A DNA stretch of 64,000 nucleotides from Thiobacter sp. AK1 (GTDB lineage Bacteria > Pseudomonadota > Gammaproteobacteria > Burkholderiales > Thiobacteraceae), in the NCBI RefSeq assembly GCF_039822265.1, contig NZ_JBAJEX010000005.1, forward strand, positions 119,645 through 183,644. Direction: 5' to 3'. Below the pieces are notes generated by a model that saw only the letters and a program-made list of their open reading frames with translations, had not been told where the DNA came from and ran no database searches. The position numbers and the translations under genes are program-made. Each line of letters opens with the position of its first letter. Position 1 is the first letter of the stretch. Shown in pieces: positions 1 to 8,193 of the stretch.

Positions 1-269
1 TGCCCAACCACTTCATGATCTACGTGTTCCTGTGTGGCTTCTTCGGGGCCGCCCTGTCGATGGCCGCCACCGGCCTGGCGGCGACGGCGGTGATGGCCGT
101 CTCCGGCACTTACACGCTGGATTATCTCTTAAGCCACTACCTGCCCTATTTCGTGCTCATGGGCTGGTCCGAGGCCATCCTCACCGGCATGGCCGTCACC
201 CTAATGGCGGTCTACCGGCCAGCCTGGGTCACCACTTTCGACGACCAGCGCTATCTGCACAACCGCTGA
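1..269 (+). CDS. CbiM-like energy-coupling factor transporter permease (3' end only)
   Basis: The reading frame is open from the left edge of the window (codons start at base 3), so only about the last 89 residues are present. They form hydrophobic segments, starting PNHFMIYVFLCGFFGAAL and later YFVLMGWSEAILTGMAVTLM, then a short polar tail ending DDQRYLHNR. This matches the C-terminal part of CbiM/energy-coupling-factor permeases, the membrane component of cobalt or nickel uptake systems. Metal specificity cannot be judged without the N-terminus. It converges with hslO, leaving only 3 bases between the two stop codons. Confidence 0.75.
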   Translation, partial: PNHFMIYVFLCGFFGAALSMAATGLAATAVMAVSGTYTLDYLLSHYLPYFVLMGWSEAILTGMAVTLMAVYRPAWVTTFDDQRYLHNR

Positions 270-272
270 GAC

Positions 273-1145
273 CTAGTGGCGTGTGGGACCAGGCGAGGCA
301 AGCAGCACAGCGCTGAAGAGCTGCTCGGCATCCACTGCATCGAACACGTAGCGCTGGTTGCAAAACTCGCAGGTCACCTCCACCTGCCCCTGTTCTTCGA
401 TAATGGCCCGCACCTCGCCAGGTCCCAACAGGCGCAGCATGTCCGCCACCCTGGCCCGGGAACAGGAGCAGGCGAAGTGCACCGGCTCGTTCTCGAAGAC
501 GCGCACGTCCTCCTCGTGGAACAGCCGGTGGAGGATGTCGTGGAAAGGCAGCCCGAGAAGCTCGCGTGGGCTGAGGGTGTCGGCAAGCTGGGTGAGCCGG
601 TTCCAGGCATCGGCATCTTGGCTTAAACGCCCTGGCAGCTTCTGCAGCAGCAAGCCGCCGCAGCGCTCGCCGTCGGCGGTGAGAATAAGCCGCGTGGGAA
701 GCTGCTCCGAGCGCGCCATGTAGTGCTCCAGCGCCTCGCCGACACTGCCGCCTTCCACGGCGACGATGCCCTGATAGCTTGCCCCGCCGTCCCTGGGATC
801 AAGCGTGATGGCAAACCGCCCAGTGCCCACTAGCTCAGCGAAATTTCCCGTCGCTTCGCCTTCCCACTTGGCAGTGGCGCGCAAGGCGAGGCCCGCGGTA
901 CATTCCACCACCGCCAGACGCAGCGGGCCGCCCCCTTGGATCTGCATCACCACCGCCCCACGGAACTTGAGAGTGGCCGCGAGCAGCGCACAGGCCGCCA
1001 TCATCTCGCCCAGTACACGCGCCACGCCAGGCGGATAATCGTGACGCGCCAGCACCGCGCGCCAGGTGGCATCAAGACGAACCAGCTCGCCCCGCACGGC
1101 GGCCGCCTCGAACAGGAAGCGTTGCAAGGTGTCGTTATCGTTCAT
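273..1145 (-). CDS. hslO: Hsp33 redox-regulated molecular chaperone
   Basis: A 290-residue cytosolic holdase that binds unfolding proteins under oxidative stress. The zinc-binding redox switch is intact near the C-terminus: C226 and C228 (CSC), a 30-residue linker, then C259 and C262 (CEFC), which is the family pattern CxC-N(27-32)-CxxC. Length is normal for Hsp33, and the N-terminal domain carries the family features FLFE and LRG/VRGELVRL. ATG start. It lies upstream of nothing on its own strand except the convergent permease, and is 86 bases downstream of gluQ, so it could be read from the gluQ promoter. Confidence 0.95.
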   Translation of the reverse strand: MNDNDTLQRFLFEAAAVRGELVRLDATWRAVLARHDYPPGVARVLGEMMAACALLAATLKFRGAVVMQIQGGGPLRLAVVECTAGLALRATAKWEGEATGNFAELVGTGRFAITLDPRDGGASYQGIVAVEGGSVGEALEHYMARSEQLPTRLILTADGERCGGLLLQKLPGRLSQDADAWNRLTQLADTLSPRELLGLPFHDILHRLFHEEDVRVFENEPVHFACSCSRARVADMLRLLGPGEVRAIIEEQGQVEVTCEFCNQRYVFDAVDAEQLFSAVLLASPGPTRH

Positions 1146-1231
1146 CGCGTCGATGCTCGCAATGGCCGAACTCTAGCACAGCCATCCGTTCCCGTCGGAC
1201 GGCGGCCAGACGCGAGCGCACGAAGCCTTTG

Positions 1232-2158
1232 TCATTCGGGTGTCGCCGGCAGCGGCGCGGCGCGCAACCGCGGCAGACGCGCGGGATCCCAGTAGGCGAG
1301 GGCCCAGCGCCAGACTTCCGCAACGTCGGCGTAAGCGAGCTCCGCCGGCGCTACCTGGCCGAGAAAGGCAAGCGCCGCCACCAGGACGGGTGCGGGGCGA
1401 GCCAGATCGAGGGGTGGCGCCAGCGTTTGCTTGGAAAGCTTTTCTCCCAAGGCGTTTACCACCACCGGCAGGTGCAGGTAACGGGGCGTAGCAAGCCCCA
1501 GCAGGCGCTGCAGATGGATCTGGCGGGGTGTGGAATCCAGCAAGTCCGCGCCGCGCACCACGTCGGTGATACCCAGCTCCGCGTCATCCACTACCACGGC
1601 CAGCTGATAGGCGAAAGGTCCATCGGCGCGCAGTACGATGAAATCCCCGGTCTCACGCGCGAGGTCGACGGCGATCAAGCCCTGAAGGCGATCCTCGAAA
1701 GCAATGCGGGCGCCTTCGGTCCTGACGCGGAAGGCACGTGCCGTCTTGCCAGGCCCAAGCCCGCCGCGGCAGGTGCCGGGATAGATGCTGGCGCCGGGCA
1801 GGCCGACGATGGAATCGGCGATTTCGCGCCGGCTGCAGCCGCAAGCATAGATGACGCCGAGGCGTTGCAGGGTCGCGAAGGCTGCGGCATAGGCCTCCGT
1901 GCGTGCGCTCTGAAAGACCACCGGGCCGTCCCACTGGAAGCCATAAGCCTCCAGGGTGCGCAGGATGGCATCGGTCGCGCCCGGTATTACGCGCGGCGGA
2001 TCGAGATCGTCGATGCGCAGGCACCACTCGCCGCCACGGCTGCGGGCGTCCAGATAGCTGCCCACGGCAGTAATCAGGGAGCCGAAGTGCAGCGGTCCCG
2101 AGGGCGAGGGCGCGAACCGTCCCCGATAGCGCTTAGAGCAATCACGCAGGTCGGACAT
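1232..2158 (-). CDS. gluQ: Glutamyl-Q tRNA(Asp) synthetase
   Basis: A 308-residue paralogue of the glutamyl-tRNA synthetase catalytic domain that attaches glutamate to queuosine at position 34 of tRNA(Asp). The HIGH-like motif is PLHFGS (residues 22-27) and the KMSKS-like motif KLSKQ (240-244). The zinc site C106-x-C108 ... Y126-xxx-C130 is present. There is no anticodon-binding domain, as expected for GluQRS. The reading frame can be extended three codons to a TTG, but the ATG at 2158 (MSDLRD) is preferred. Confidence 0.93.
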   Translation of the reverse strand: MSDLRDCSKRYRGRFAPSPSGPLHFGSLITAVGSYLDARSRGGEWCLRIDDLDPPRVIPGATDAILRTLEAYGFQWDGPVVFQSARTEAYAAAFATLQRLGVIYACGCSRREIADSIVGLPGASIYPGTCRGGLGPGKTARAFRVRTEGARIAFEDRLQGLIAVDLARETGDFIVLRADGPFAYQLAVVVDDAELGITDVVRGADLLDSTPRQIHLQRLLGLATPRYLHLPVVVNALGEKLSKQTLAPPLDLARPAPVLVAALAFLGQVAPAELAYADVAEVWRWALAYWDPARLPRLRAAPLPATPE

Positions 2159-2259
2159 GGTGGCCAAACAGCAAAGCCCGCATTATCCCACCTACGTCGC
2201 CAGTATTTCCCGTCGCGGCAGGGGTTAGAATGCGCACTCGCGACAGGAGGACCGCCACC

Positions 2260-2868
2260 ATGCTCGATAAACAAGCCATCACGTCCGTGCCCATCCATGA
2301 ACTGCTCGCCCGCCGCTTTAGCCCACGCGCCTTCGATCCGACCCGGCCAGTGAGTCCGGCCGCGGTCGCGGCCCTGCTGGAAGCGGCGCGCTGGGCGCCC
2401 TCCTGTTATGGTGACCAGCCCTGGCGCTTCCTGGTGTGGAACCGCAGCGACGATCCCCAGGGCTGGCAGGCCGCCTTCGACTGCCTGGCCGAGGGCAACC
2501 AGGTCTGGGTAAAGGACGTGCCGGTGCTGCTGGCGGCGCTCGCGCTGCCCACCTTTCGCCACAATGGCCAACCCAATCGCTGGGCCCAGTACGACACCGG
2601 CGCCGCAGCCATGAGTCTGGCTCTCCAAGCGGTGGCGCTGGGCCTGGCCGCCCACCAGATGGGGGGCTTTGACGCCCAGCGGCTGAAAACGACGTTCGGC
2701 GTCCCCGCCGAGGTGATGCCCATGGCCATGATCGCAGTGGGCTACCAGGGCGACCCCGCCCGGCTTTCAGGCGAACTGCGCGAGCGGGAGATGGCGCCGC
2801 GCACCCGGCTGTCCCTCGGCGAGATCGCCTTCCAGGGACGCTGGGGCACGCCCTTTGCCGCCGCGTGA
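2260..2868 (+). CDS. Nitroreductase-family FMN oxidoreductase
   Basis: A 202-residue flavoprotein of the nitroreductase superfamily. The FMN-phosphate motif RRFSPRAF is at residues 18-25, followed by AARWAPSCYGDQPWRF near residue 50, both typical of this family. An in-frame ATG exists 30 bases upstream at 2230, but AGGAGG at 2245-2250 sits 9 bases before the ATG at 2260, which decides the start. The likely activity is NAD(P)H-dependent reduction of nitro or quinone compounds; the natural substrate cannot be inferred. It is transcribed away from gluQ. Confidence 0.85.
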   Translation: MLDKQAITSVPIHELLARRFSPRAFDPTRPVSPAAVAALLEAARWAPSCYGDQPWRFLVWNRSDDPQGWQAAFDCLAEGNQVWVKDVPVLLAALALPTFRHNGQPNRWAQYDTGAAAMSLALQAVALGLAAHQMGGFDAQRLKTTFGVPAEVMPMAMIAVGYQGDPARLSGELREREMAPRTRLSLGEIAFQGRWGTPFAAA

Positions 2869-2966
2869 TGTCGGCGAACTTTACAGCCGGCACCGTGAAC
2901 CCCAGCAAAGCCTTTTCCAATTCATAGGCTTGCGCGTCTGGCCCCGATTTTGCTCAAGCGGCGGCC

Positions 2967-3131
2967 ATGGATCACGAAGCATCGCCCACAGCGACCCGTC
3001 TTGGCGTCTTGCTCGCCCGCCTGGTGTGTCGGATTCTCGGCCACCGCTGGCATTTTCTCCACGCCCACCCCGAGGCAGGCAAGGTCTACCGGTGCCGACG
3101 CTGCGGGACCGAATCCCGCTTCGTGCGCTAA
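2967..3131 (+). CDS. Small zinc-ribbon-like protein (54 aa)
   Basis: A 54-residue open frame (ATG 2967, TAA 3129-3131) with the arrangement C21-RILGHRWHF ... YRC43-xx-C46-G, that is Cys, Gly-His-x-Trp, then Tyr-x-Cys-x-x-Cys-Gly. That spacing resembles very small zinc-ribbon proteins of the DUF1660 type, found in phages and bacteria. No good Shine-Dalgarno sequence is visible. Function unknown; a single zinc ion bound by Cys21, His26 and the CxxC pair is an inference. It could also be a chance frame, but the spaced metal ligands argue against this. Confidence 0.55.
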   Translation: MDHEASPTATRLGVLLARLVCRILGHRWHFLHAHPEAGKVYRCRRCGTESRFVR

Positions 3132-3190
3132 GCCCATGATTTTCGCCGCTACGCGCCCATGCACAAGCAAGCCTAAACGATCCCGTCAGG

Positions 3191-3207
3191 TTGGCATGAG
3201 CGTTGCT
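3191..3207 (+). promoter_or_regulatory. Sigma-54 (RpoN) promoter
   Basis: The sequence TTGGCATGAGCGTTGCT fits the RpoN -24/-12 element: GG at 3193-3194, exactly 10 bases, then GC at 3205-3206, with the flanking TTGGCA and TTGC matching consensus. It lies 46 bases before the ATG at 3253. The activator that would be required is not identified, but two GCCCATG repeats lie upstream, near 3132 and 3157. Confidence 0.7.
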
Positions 3208-3252
3208 TTCCCCTGGGGCAGATCCCGTGAAAGCTGCTTCAGGAGACACATC

Positions 3253-3435
3253 ATGATCAAATGGCTCGCCAACCGACTCCTTCGCAACCGCAGCAAAGCC
3301 AATCCGGACACGGTCATCATCAAAGTGAGAATCAACGACCACTACACCTTCTACTATCCCTTTACCGCGCGCGCGGGGATGAAGGTGCGGGAGATGAACG
3401 CCGAGGAATTCCAGCAGTACCTGGCAGCGCGCTGA
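3253..3435 (+). CDS. Hypothetical small protein behind a sigma-54 promoter (60 aa)
   Basis: A 60-residue protein with a basic, hydrophobic N-terminus (MIKWLANRLLRNRSK), then an alternating stretch VIIKVRINDHYTFYYPF that looks like beta-strands, and an acidic helix ending EEFQQYLAAR. AGGAGA at 3241-3246 precedes the ATG by 6 bases. The gene has its own sigma-54-type promoter upstream and a strong hairpin terminator downstream, so it appears to be a monocistronic, regulated unit. No family was recognised. The neighbouring PilU-type gene is convergent and not co-transcribed. Confidence 0.75.
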   Translation: MIKWLANRLLRNRSKANPDTVIIKVRINDHYTFYYPFTARAGMKVREMNAEEFQQYLAAR

Positions 3436-3480
3436 TTCACAACCACAACAAGGTGCTGCACGGCACCCTGGCAGGACGTG

Positions 3481-3511
3481 ACGCACCGGACGCGAGTCTG
3501 GTGCGTTTTTG
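3481..3511 (+). terminator. Rho-independent terminator
   Basis: An 11-bp stem (ACGCACCGGAC pairing with GTCTGGTGCGT, one G-T wobble) closed by a GCGA tetraloop and followed by TTTTTG. It ends the 60-residue gene and lies just beyond the 3' end of the convergent pilus ATPase gene. Confidence 0.9.
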
Positions 3512-3519
3512 TTTGCGGC

Positions 3520-4725
3520 TCACTTGTGGGAGGAAAGCCCAGCCACGCCCAGTTTGTCCAGATCCTCGACGCTCAGGAGGCCCGGTAGATTTTCTTCTCG
3601 GTCTTCGCGCACCTTGTCCTCGTCGATCATCACGCCGCGGGCGCGCTGGGCACGCAGTTCCCGGTATTTGCTGGAATTGGCGATGAGCCATTCCATGTTG
3701 GTGCGGGAGTCGGCATTGGCGAGGGCTTCTTCCTTGCTGATGCGCCCCGCCAGGTGGAGTTCCAGCAGCGATTCCTCGAAGGTCTGGGCACCCTCCACCA
3801 GGCTCTGCTCGATGGCCTCCTTGATCTTGTCGATCTCCCGACGCTGGATCAGTTCGGCGATATGCAGGTTATTGATCAGGATCTCAATCGCCGCCACCCG
3901 CCTGCCATCCACCCCCTTCACCAGCCGCTGCGAGATCACCGCCTTCAGGCTCATGGCCAAATCCAACAGCAGCCCCTCCTGCGCTTCGGCAGGGAATAGG
4001 CTGATGATGCGGTTCAAGGCATGGTAGGCGTTGTTGGCGTGGAGCGTCGCCAGGCACAAATGGCCGGTCTGGGTGTAGATCAAGGCCTGGCGCATGGTCT
4101 CCTGGTCGCGAATCTCGCCGATCAACAGCACGTCCGGCGCCTCGCGCAGGGCATTGACCAGGGCGCTGGCATAGGAGCTGGTGTCGATGCCCACCTCACG
4201 CTGATTGACGATGGAGCGCTTGTGGCGATGGACGAACTCAATGGGATCCTCGATGGACAGGATGTGGCTGGTGGAATGGGTATTGCGGTGGTCGATCATG
4301 GCCGCCAGCGTGGTGGACTTGCCGGAGCCGGTCGCGCCCACCACCAAGATCAGCCCTCGTTTGTGCATCACCAGATCCTTGAGCACCGGTGGCAGGCCCA
4401 GACTGTCCACGGACGGCACCTGGTCGGTGATATAGCGGATCACCATGGCCACCGACCCCCGCTGGCGGAACACGTTCACCCGAAAGCGCCCGCAATTGGG
4501 CACCGACACGCCAAAATTCATCTCCCAGGTGGATTCGAAGGTCTTGATCTGCTCCTCGGTCATCAGCGCGTAGGCCACGCGCTTGACCAGGGCGGCATCG
4601 AAGACCTGCTGGTTGACCGGGCGAATCTCGCCTTCGATCTTGATGTAAACCGGAGCGCCTGCGGAAAAGAACAGGTCGGAGGCGCGTCGTTCCGCCATTA
4701 GGCGGAAGAACTGGGTAAGGTCCAT
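3520..4725 (-). CDS. pilU: PilT/PilU-family type IV pilus retraction ATPase, PilU-like
   Basis: A 401-residue hexameric secretion ATPase of the type IVa pilus retraction family. Walker A is GATGSGKST (130-138), the Asp box ILSIEDPIEFVH (155-166), Walker B VLLIGEIRD (189-197), and the His box follows near 210 (TGHLCLATLHA). The length and long C-terminal extension fit PilU better than PilT (about 345 residues). PilU normally assists PilT in depolymerising pili at the inner membrane. No other pilus genes lie in the window. Thirteen bases separate it from the upstream coiled-coil gene, so the two probably form an operon. Confidence 0.85.
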   Translation of the reverse strand: MDLTQFFRLMAERRASDLFFSAGAPVYIKIEGEIRPVNQQVFDAALVKRVAYALMTEEQIKTFESTWEMNFGVSVPNCGRFRVNVFRQRGSVAMVIRYITDQVPSVDSLGLPPVLKDLVMHKRGLILVVGATGSGKSTTLAAMIDHRNTHSTSHILSIEDPIEFVHRHKRSIVNQREVGIDTSSYASALVNALREAPDVLLIGEIRDQETMRQALIYTQTGHLCLATLHANNAYHALNRIISLFPAEAQEGLLLDLAMSLKAVISQRLVKGVDGRRVAAIEILINNLHIAELIQRREIDKIKEAIEQSLVEGAQTFEESLLELHLAGRISKEEALANADSRTNMEWLIANSSKYRELRAQRARGVMIDEDKVREDREENLPGLLSVEDLDKLGVAGLSSHK

Positions 4726-4738
4726 GGCAGGTGGGCGA

Positions 4739-5548
4739 TCAGGAAAACAGGGACTTCAGTTTACTTAGCAGGCCCTTGCCGCGACCGTCGTCGCCATCGT
4801 CGTTTGCATCCTTTTCCTGCGCAGCCGCGCCTGGTGGGTCCTTGGCCGCCTGTGCCGCGGGACGCACCAACGTGCGGCGGGCCTGTTGATGCACACCGAT
4901 TTCGCGCAGGCGATTGGGTTTGTCTAGGATGAACTTGGCGAACTCGTCGAGCAGTTCCTGGGTGACCTCATTCACCTCATAGACGAACTCGTTGATGGTG
5001 AAGCCGTTTAGGTTGCGCACCTGCAGGGTAATGCGCGCATTCTCGAAGTCAGCGGAGAAGCGGGCCGTCACCGGAATCTCGCTTGCCACCGTGAACACCG
5101 CGCGTGTGACCAGCCCGCGCTCATTGCGGAACTCGGTGCACTGGTATTTGAGGTTGTTCTGCCAAAAATAGTCCTTCTGGTTGTCGATCTGCTGCGGGGT
5201 GTCGCGCTCGAACTTGATTTGTTTGTCGGTCACGCACTTGAAACGCAGCAAAAGGGTATTGATGAAATCCTTCTGGCCGATGCGGATGGAGTCGATACTG
5301 AGGGCGTAATCCCGCGGGCGAAAATCGTCGATCAGGCCAAAGCCATCAATGTAATAACTGCGCCGGAGATCCGGGTTGAGCACGTTGAGCTGGTTGACAA
5401 GCTCCTCAAGATACCGCTGCATCTCCTTGTACTTGGTCTGAACCGCCAGGAAGTTCTGGCTGACGGCGACCAATTTGGACTGAGTCTGGGTTTGTTCCTG
5501 CTGCCGCTTTAGTTCAGCCTGTTTCTTGAGTTCGTCCAGAAAAGCCAT
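4739..5548 (-). CDS. Conserved-looking hypothetical protein with N-terminal coiled coil, upstream of pilU
   Basis: A 269-residue soluble protein. Residues 1-60 are rich in K, E and Q with heptad character (MAFLDELKKQAELKRQQEQ onward), predicting a coiled coil. The middle 60-210 is a mixed alpha/beta domain containing YYIDGFGLIDDFRPRDY, and the tail 215-269 is low-complexity Ala/Asp/Lys with a basic amphipathic end (KGLLSKLKSLFS). No family recognised and no signal peptide. The open frame extends back to 5650, but the ATG at 5548 starts a clean N-terminus. The C-terminal amphipathic helix might touch the membrane. Operon placement suggests a link to pilus retraction. Confidence 0.7.
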   Translation of the reverse strand: MAFLDELKKQAELKRQQEQTQTQSKLVAVSQNFLAVQTKYKEMQRYLEELVNQLNVLNPDLRRSYYIDGFGLIDDFRPRDYALSIDSIRIGQKDFINTLLLRFKCVTDKQIKFERDTPQQIDNQKDYFWQNNLKYQCTEFRNERGLVTRAVFTVASEIPVTARFSADFENARITLQVRNLNGFTINEFVYEVNEVTQELLDEFAKFILDKPNRLREIGVHQQARRTLVRPAAQAAKDPPGAAAQEKDANDDGDDGRGKGLLSKLKSLFS

Positions 5549-5844
5549 AGATCTGCCTGTACTCTTTTGTTGTGTGGGAAGCTGACGCGGGACGCTTGCC
5601 GGATTGTAGAAAAAAACCGCCCGGCTGCCCACCGCGCTAGCCACTCGCACCGGCGCTGCCCGAAATTATCGACGCGTGCTCTCCCGACTTTAGGGAAGCA
5701 TGTTTCGCAAGAATCGTGCCATCCTCATTGCGCTTGGGAGACCTGCCCGAAAACCCGCTCCTGGACTCGGAAAACGCCGCCGTGCTATGTTGGCCGCCCC
5801 TTGCCCACCGACGCGTAACGGCACAAGCTGACGTAATTTTCGAC

Positions 5845-7653
5845 ATGCGTGTCCAACACTACGGCCCTGCGCCGAAAAACCGCAACGACTGGAAGACGAT
5901 CCGCACCCTGCTTCCCTATCTGTGGGAATTCCGCTGGCGGGTGGCGTTGGCGCTCGTCCTGCTTTTGCTGGCCAAGGTGGCCAACGTGGCGGTGCCGCTG
6001 GCTCTCAAGCACATCGTCGATGCCCTGGACAAGCCACGGCCCGAGATCGTGCTGCCGCTGGGCTTTGTTTTCGCCTATGGCGCGCTGCGTTTCGCCAGCA
6101 CCTTGTTCGGCGAGCTGCGTGATGCGGTGTTTGCCAAAGTCACGCAACGCGCCATCCGGCGCGTGGCGCTCAAGGTATTCAGCCACTTGCACGCCCTGTC
6201 GCTGCGCTTCCATTTGGAACGCCAGACCGGCGGCGTGTCGCGAGACATCGAGCGGGGGACGCGGGGCATCGGCTTTCTGCTCAACTTCATGCTGTTCAAC
6301 ATCCTCCCCACCCTGGTGGAAATCGGGCTGGTGGCTGCCATTCTCATCGTCAACTACGACATCCGTTTCGCGCTGGTGGTGTTCGCCACTCTGGTGGTGT
6401 ACGTGGCCTTCACCCTGTTCGTGACCGAATGGCGCATGGTGTTCCGACGCACCATGAATGACATGGACTCCAAGGCCAACACTCGCGCCATCGACAGCCT
6501 GCTTAACTACGAGACGGTAAAGTACTTCAGCAACGAGCAGTTCGAGACGCGCCGTTATGACGAAAGCCTGCAGGTGTGGGAGAAGGCGGCGGTGCGCAAC
6601 CAAACGTCGCTGGCCGCTCTCAATGCTGGCCAGAGCTTCATCATCGCGGTCGGCGTGACCATCCTGATGTTCCTCGCCGCCCGCAGCGTGATCGCGGGAA
6701 CCATGACCCTGGGCGATCTGGTGCTCATCAACGCCTACATGATCCAGATTTACCTGCCCCTGCACTTCCTCGGCTTCGTCTATCGCGAGATCAAGCACTC
6801 GCTGGCCGACATGGAAAAAATGTTCGGCCTGCTGGAAGTGAACGCAGAAGTCAAGGACAAGCCGGGCGCACCGGACCTGCGGGTCAACGCCGGCGAGATC
6901 CGCTTCGAGCACGTGGACTTCGCCTACGAGCCCCGCCGCCAGATCCTGTTCGACGTAAGTTTCGTGGTGCCGCCCGGCAGGACAATGGCCGTGGTTGGAC
7001 ACAGTGGCGCGGGCAAGTCCACGCTGTCACGCCTGCTGTTCCGCTTCTACGACGTGACCGGCGGGCGCATCCTGATCGATGGACAAGACATCCGAGAGGT
7101 GACTCAGAAAAGCCTGCGTGCCGCCATTGGCATCGTGCCCCAAGACACGGTCCTGTTCAACGACACCATCTACTACAACATCGCCTATGGCCGGCCCGAT
7201 GCGAGCCGCGAGGAAGTCATCGCCGCGGCGCGGGCGGCTCACATCCACGACTTCATCGAGAGCCTGCCGGACAAATACGACACCCTGGTCGGCGAGCGGG
7301 GACTCAAGCTGTCGGGCGGCGAGAAGCAGCGCGTGGCCATCGCTCGCGCCGTCCTGAAAAACCCGAAGATCCTCATCTTCGACGAAGCCACCTCGGCGCT
7401 GGATTCCAAGTCCGAAAAGGCCATCCAGGCCGAACTCAAGCGCATTGCCGAGAACCGCACCACCTTGGTGATCGCCCACCGACTGTCCACCGTGGTGGAT
7501 GCGGACCGCATCCTGGTGATGGATCATGGCCGTATCGTCGAATCCGGCACCCATCGGGAACTCCTGGAGCGCGATGGGCTCTACGCCCACATGTGGGCGC
7601 TGCAACAGCAGGAAGACATAGACGGCCTAAAGCCCGCAGCCGCCGTCGTTTGA
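5845..7653 (+). CDS. Atm1-type ABC exporter (fused membrane and ATPase domains)
   Basis: A 602-residue half-transporter of the Atm1/HMT1 family, which exports glutathione-related or heavy-metal-thiol compounds, or a sulfur precursor for Fe-S assembly. Residues about 30-310 carry six membrane helices with the family motif NYETVKYF (221-228). The nucleotide-binding domain has Walker A GHSGAGKST (385-393), signature LSGGEKQ (489-495) and Walker B ILIFDEATSALD (509-520). The frame is open from 5716, but Atm1 proteins start just before the DWKTIRTLLPYLW segment, so the ATG at 5845 is chosen. The 296 bases upstream (5549-5844) hold only the divergent promoter region. Substrate unknown. Confidence 0.88.
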   Translation: MRVQHYGPAPKNRNDWKTIRTLLPYLWEFRWRVALALVLLLLAKVANVAVPLALKHIVDALDKPRPEIVLPLGFVFAYGALRFASTLFGELRDAVFAKVTQRAIRRVALKVFSHLHALSLRFHLERQTGGVSRDIERGTRGIGFLLNFMLFNILPTLVEIGLVAAILIVNYDIRFALVVFATLVVYVAFTLFVTEWRMVFRRTMNDMDSKANTRAIDSLLNYETVKYFSNEQFETRRYDESLQVWEKAAVRNQTSLAALNAGQSFIIAVGVTILMFLAARSVIAGTMTLGDLVLINAYMIQIYLPLHFLGFVYREIKHSLADMEKMFGLLEVNAEVKDKPGAPDLRVNAGEIRFEHVDFAYEPRRQILFDVSFVVPPGRTMAVVGHSGAGKSTLSRLLFRFYDVTGGRILIDGQDIREVTQKSLRAAIGIVPQDTVLFNDTIYYNIAYGRPDASREEVIAAARAAHIHDFIESLPDKYDTLVGERGLKLSGGEKQRVAIARAVLKNPKILIFDEATSALDSKSEKAIQAELKRIAENRTTLVIAHRLSTVVDADRILVMDHGRIVESGTHRELLERDGLYAHMWALQQQEDIDGLKPAAAVV

Positions 7654-7671
7654 GTCCGCGCCAGCCATGCT

Positions 7672-7700
7672 TTGGCGTGGTCCCCAATTTGCGGGATAAT
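7672..7700 (+). promoter_or_regulatory. Probable sigma-70 promoter of the thioredoxin gene
   Basis: TTGGCG at 7672-7677 and GATAAT at 7695-7700, separated by 17 bases. It gives a leader of about 100 bases before the ATG at 7807. Confidence 0.55.
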
Positions 7701-7806
7701 CAGCGCTCGGAGTCGCTTTAGATTCCCCATTGCACCCGGTCGGCCCGGAAGCCTGCTTTCCTGTCCTACCGTGCAGCCTTTCAACCTTTTCGCCGGAGCA
7801 CATAGC

Positions 7807-8184
7807 ATGGCCACCGTGGAACTGACCAAAGACAATTTCGAGCAAACCGTCCTCAACAACGATCTGGTAATCGTGGATTTCTGGGCACCCTGGTGTGGGC
7901 CGTGCAAATCCTTCGCCCCGGTCTATGAAGCCGTCTCGGAAAAATATCCGGACGTGGTGTTTGCCAAGGTGAACACGGAGCAGGAGCAGGCGCTCGCGGG
8001 TTACTTCCAGATCCGCTCCATCCCGACCCTGATGGTGTTCCGGGAGCAGATCATTCTCTTTTCCCAGGCAGGCGCGCTGCCTGCCCAGGCACTGGAGCAA
8101 GTGGTGCAGGGGGCCAAGGCCTTGGACATGGACAAGGTGCGCGCGGAAATCGCCGCCGAACAGGCAGCCGCCGGCAAGGCCTGA
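7807..8184 (+). CDS. Thioredoxin-family protein
   Basis: A 125-residue cytosolic thioredoxin with the canonical active site WCGPC at residues 29-33 and the cis-proline loop SIPT further on. A Lys/Ala/Glu-rich C-terminal tail of about 20 residues exceeds the usual 105-110 residue core. GGAG at 7795-7798 precedes the ATG at 7807. It reduces disulfides in target proteins using thioredoxin reductase. It is probably an accessory paralogue rather than the main TrxA, because nothing in the neighbourhood (no rho gene) matches the usual trxA context. Confidence 0.9.
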   Translation: MATVELTKDNFEQTVLNNDLVIVDFWAPWCGPCKSFAPVYEAVSEKYPDVVFAKVNTEQEQALAGYFQIRSIPTLMVFREQIILFSQAGALPAQALEQVVQGAKALDMDKVRAEIAAEQAAAGKA

Positions 8185-8193
8185 AGTTGCGCC

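Noticed and set aside
1229..2353. Long plus-strand frame of 374 codons overlapping gluQ
   Set aside because: It is antisense to gluQ, which has clear catalytic motifs, and its composition reads as a shadow of the GC-rich minus-strand gene.
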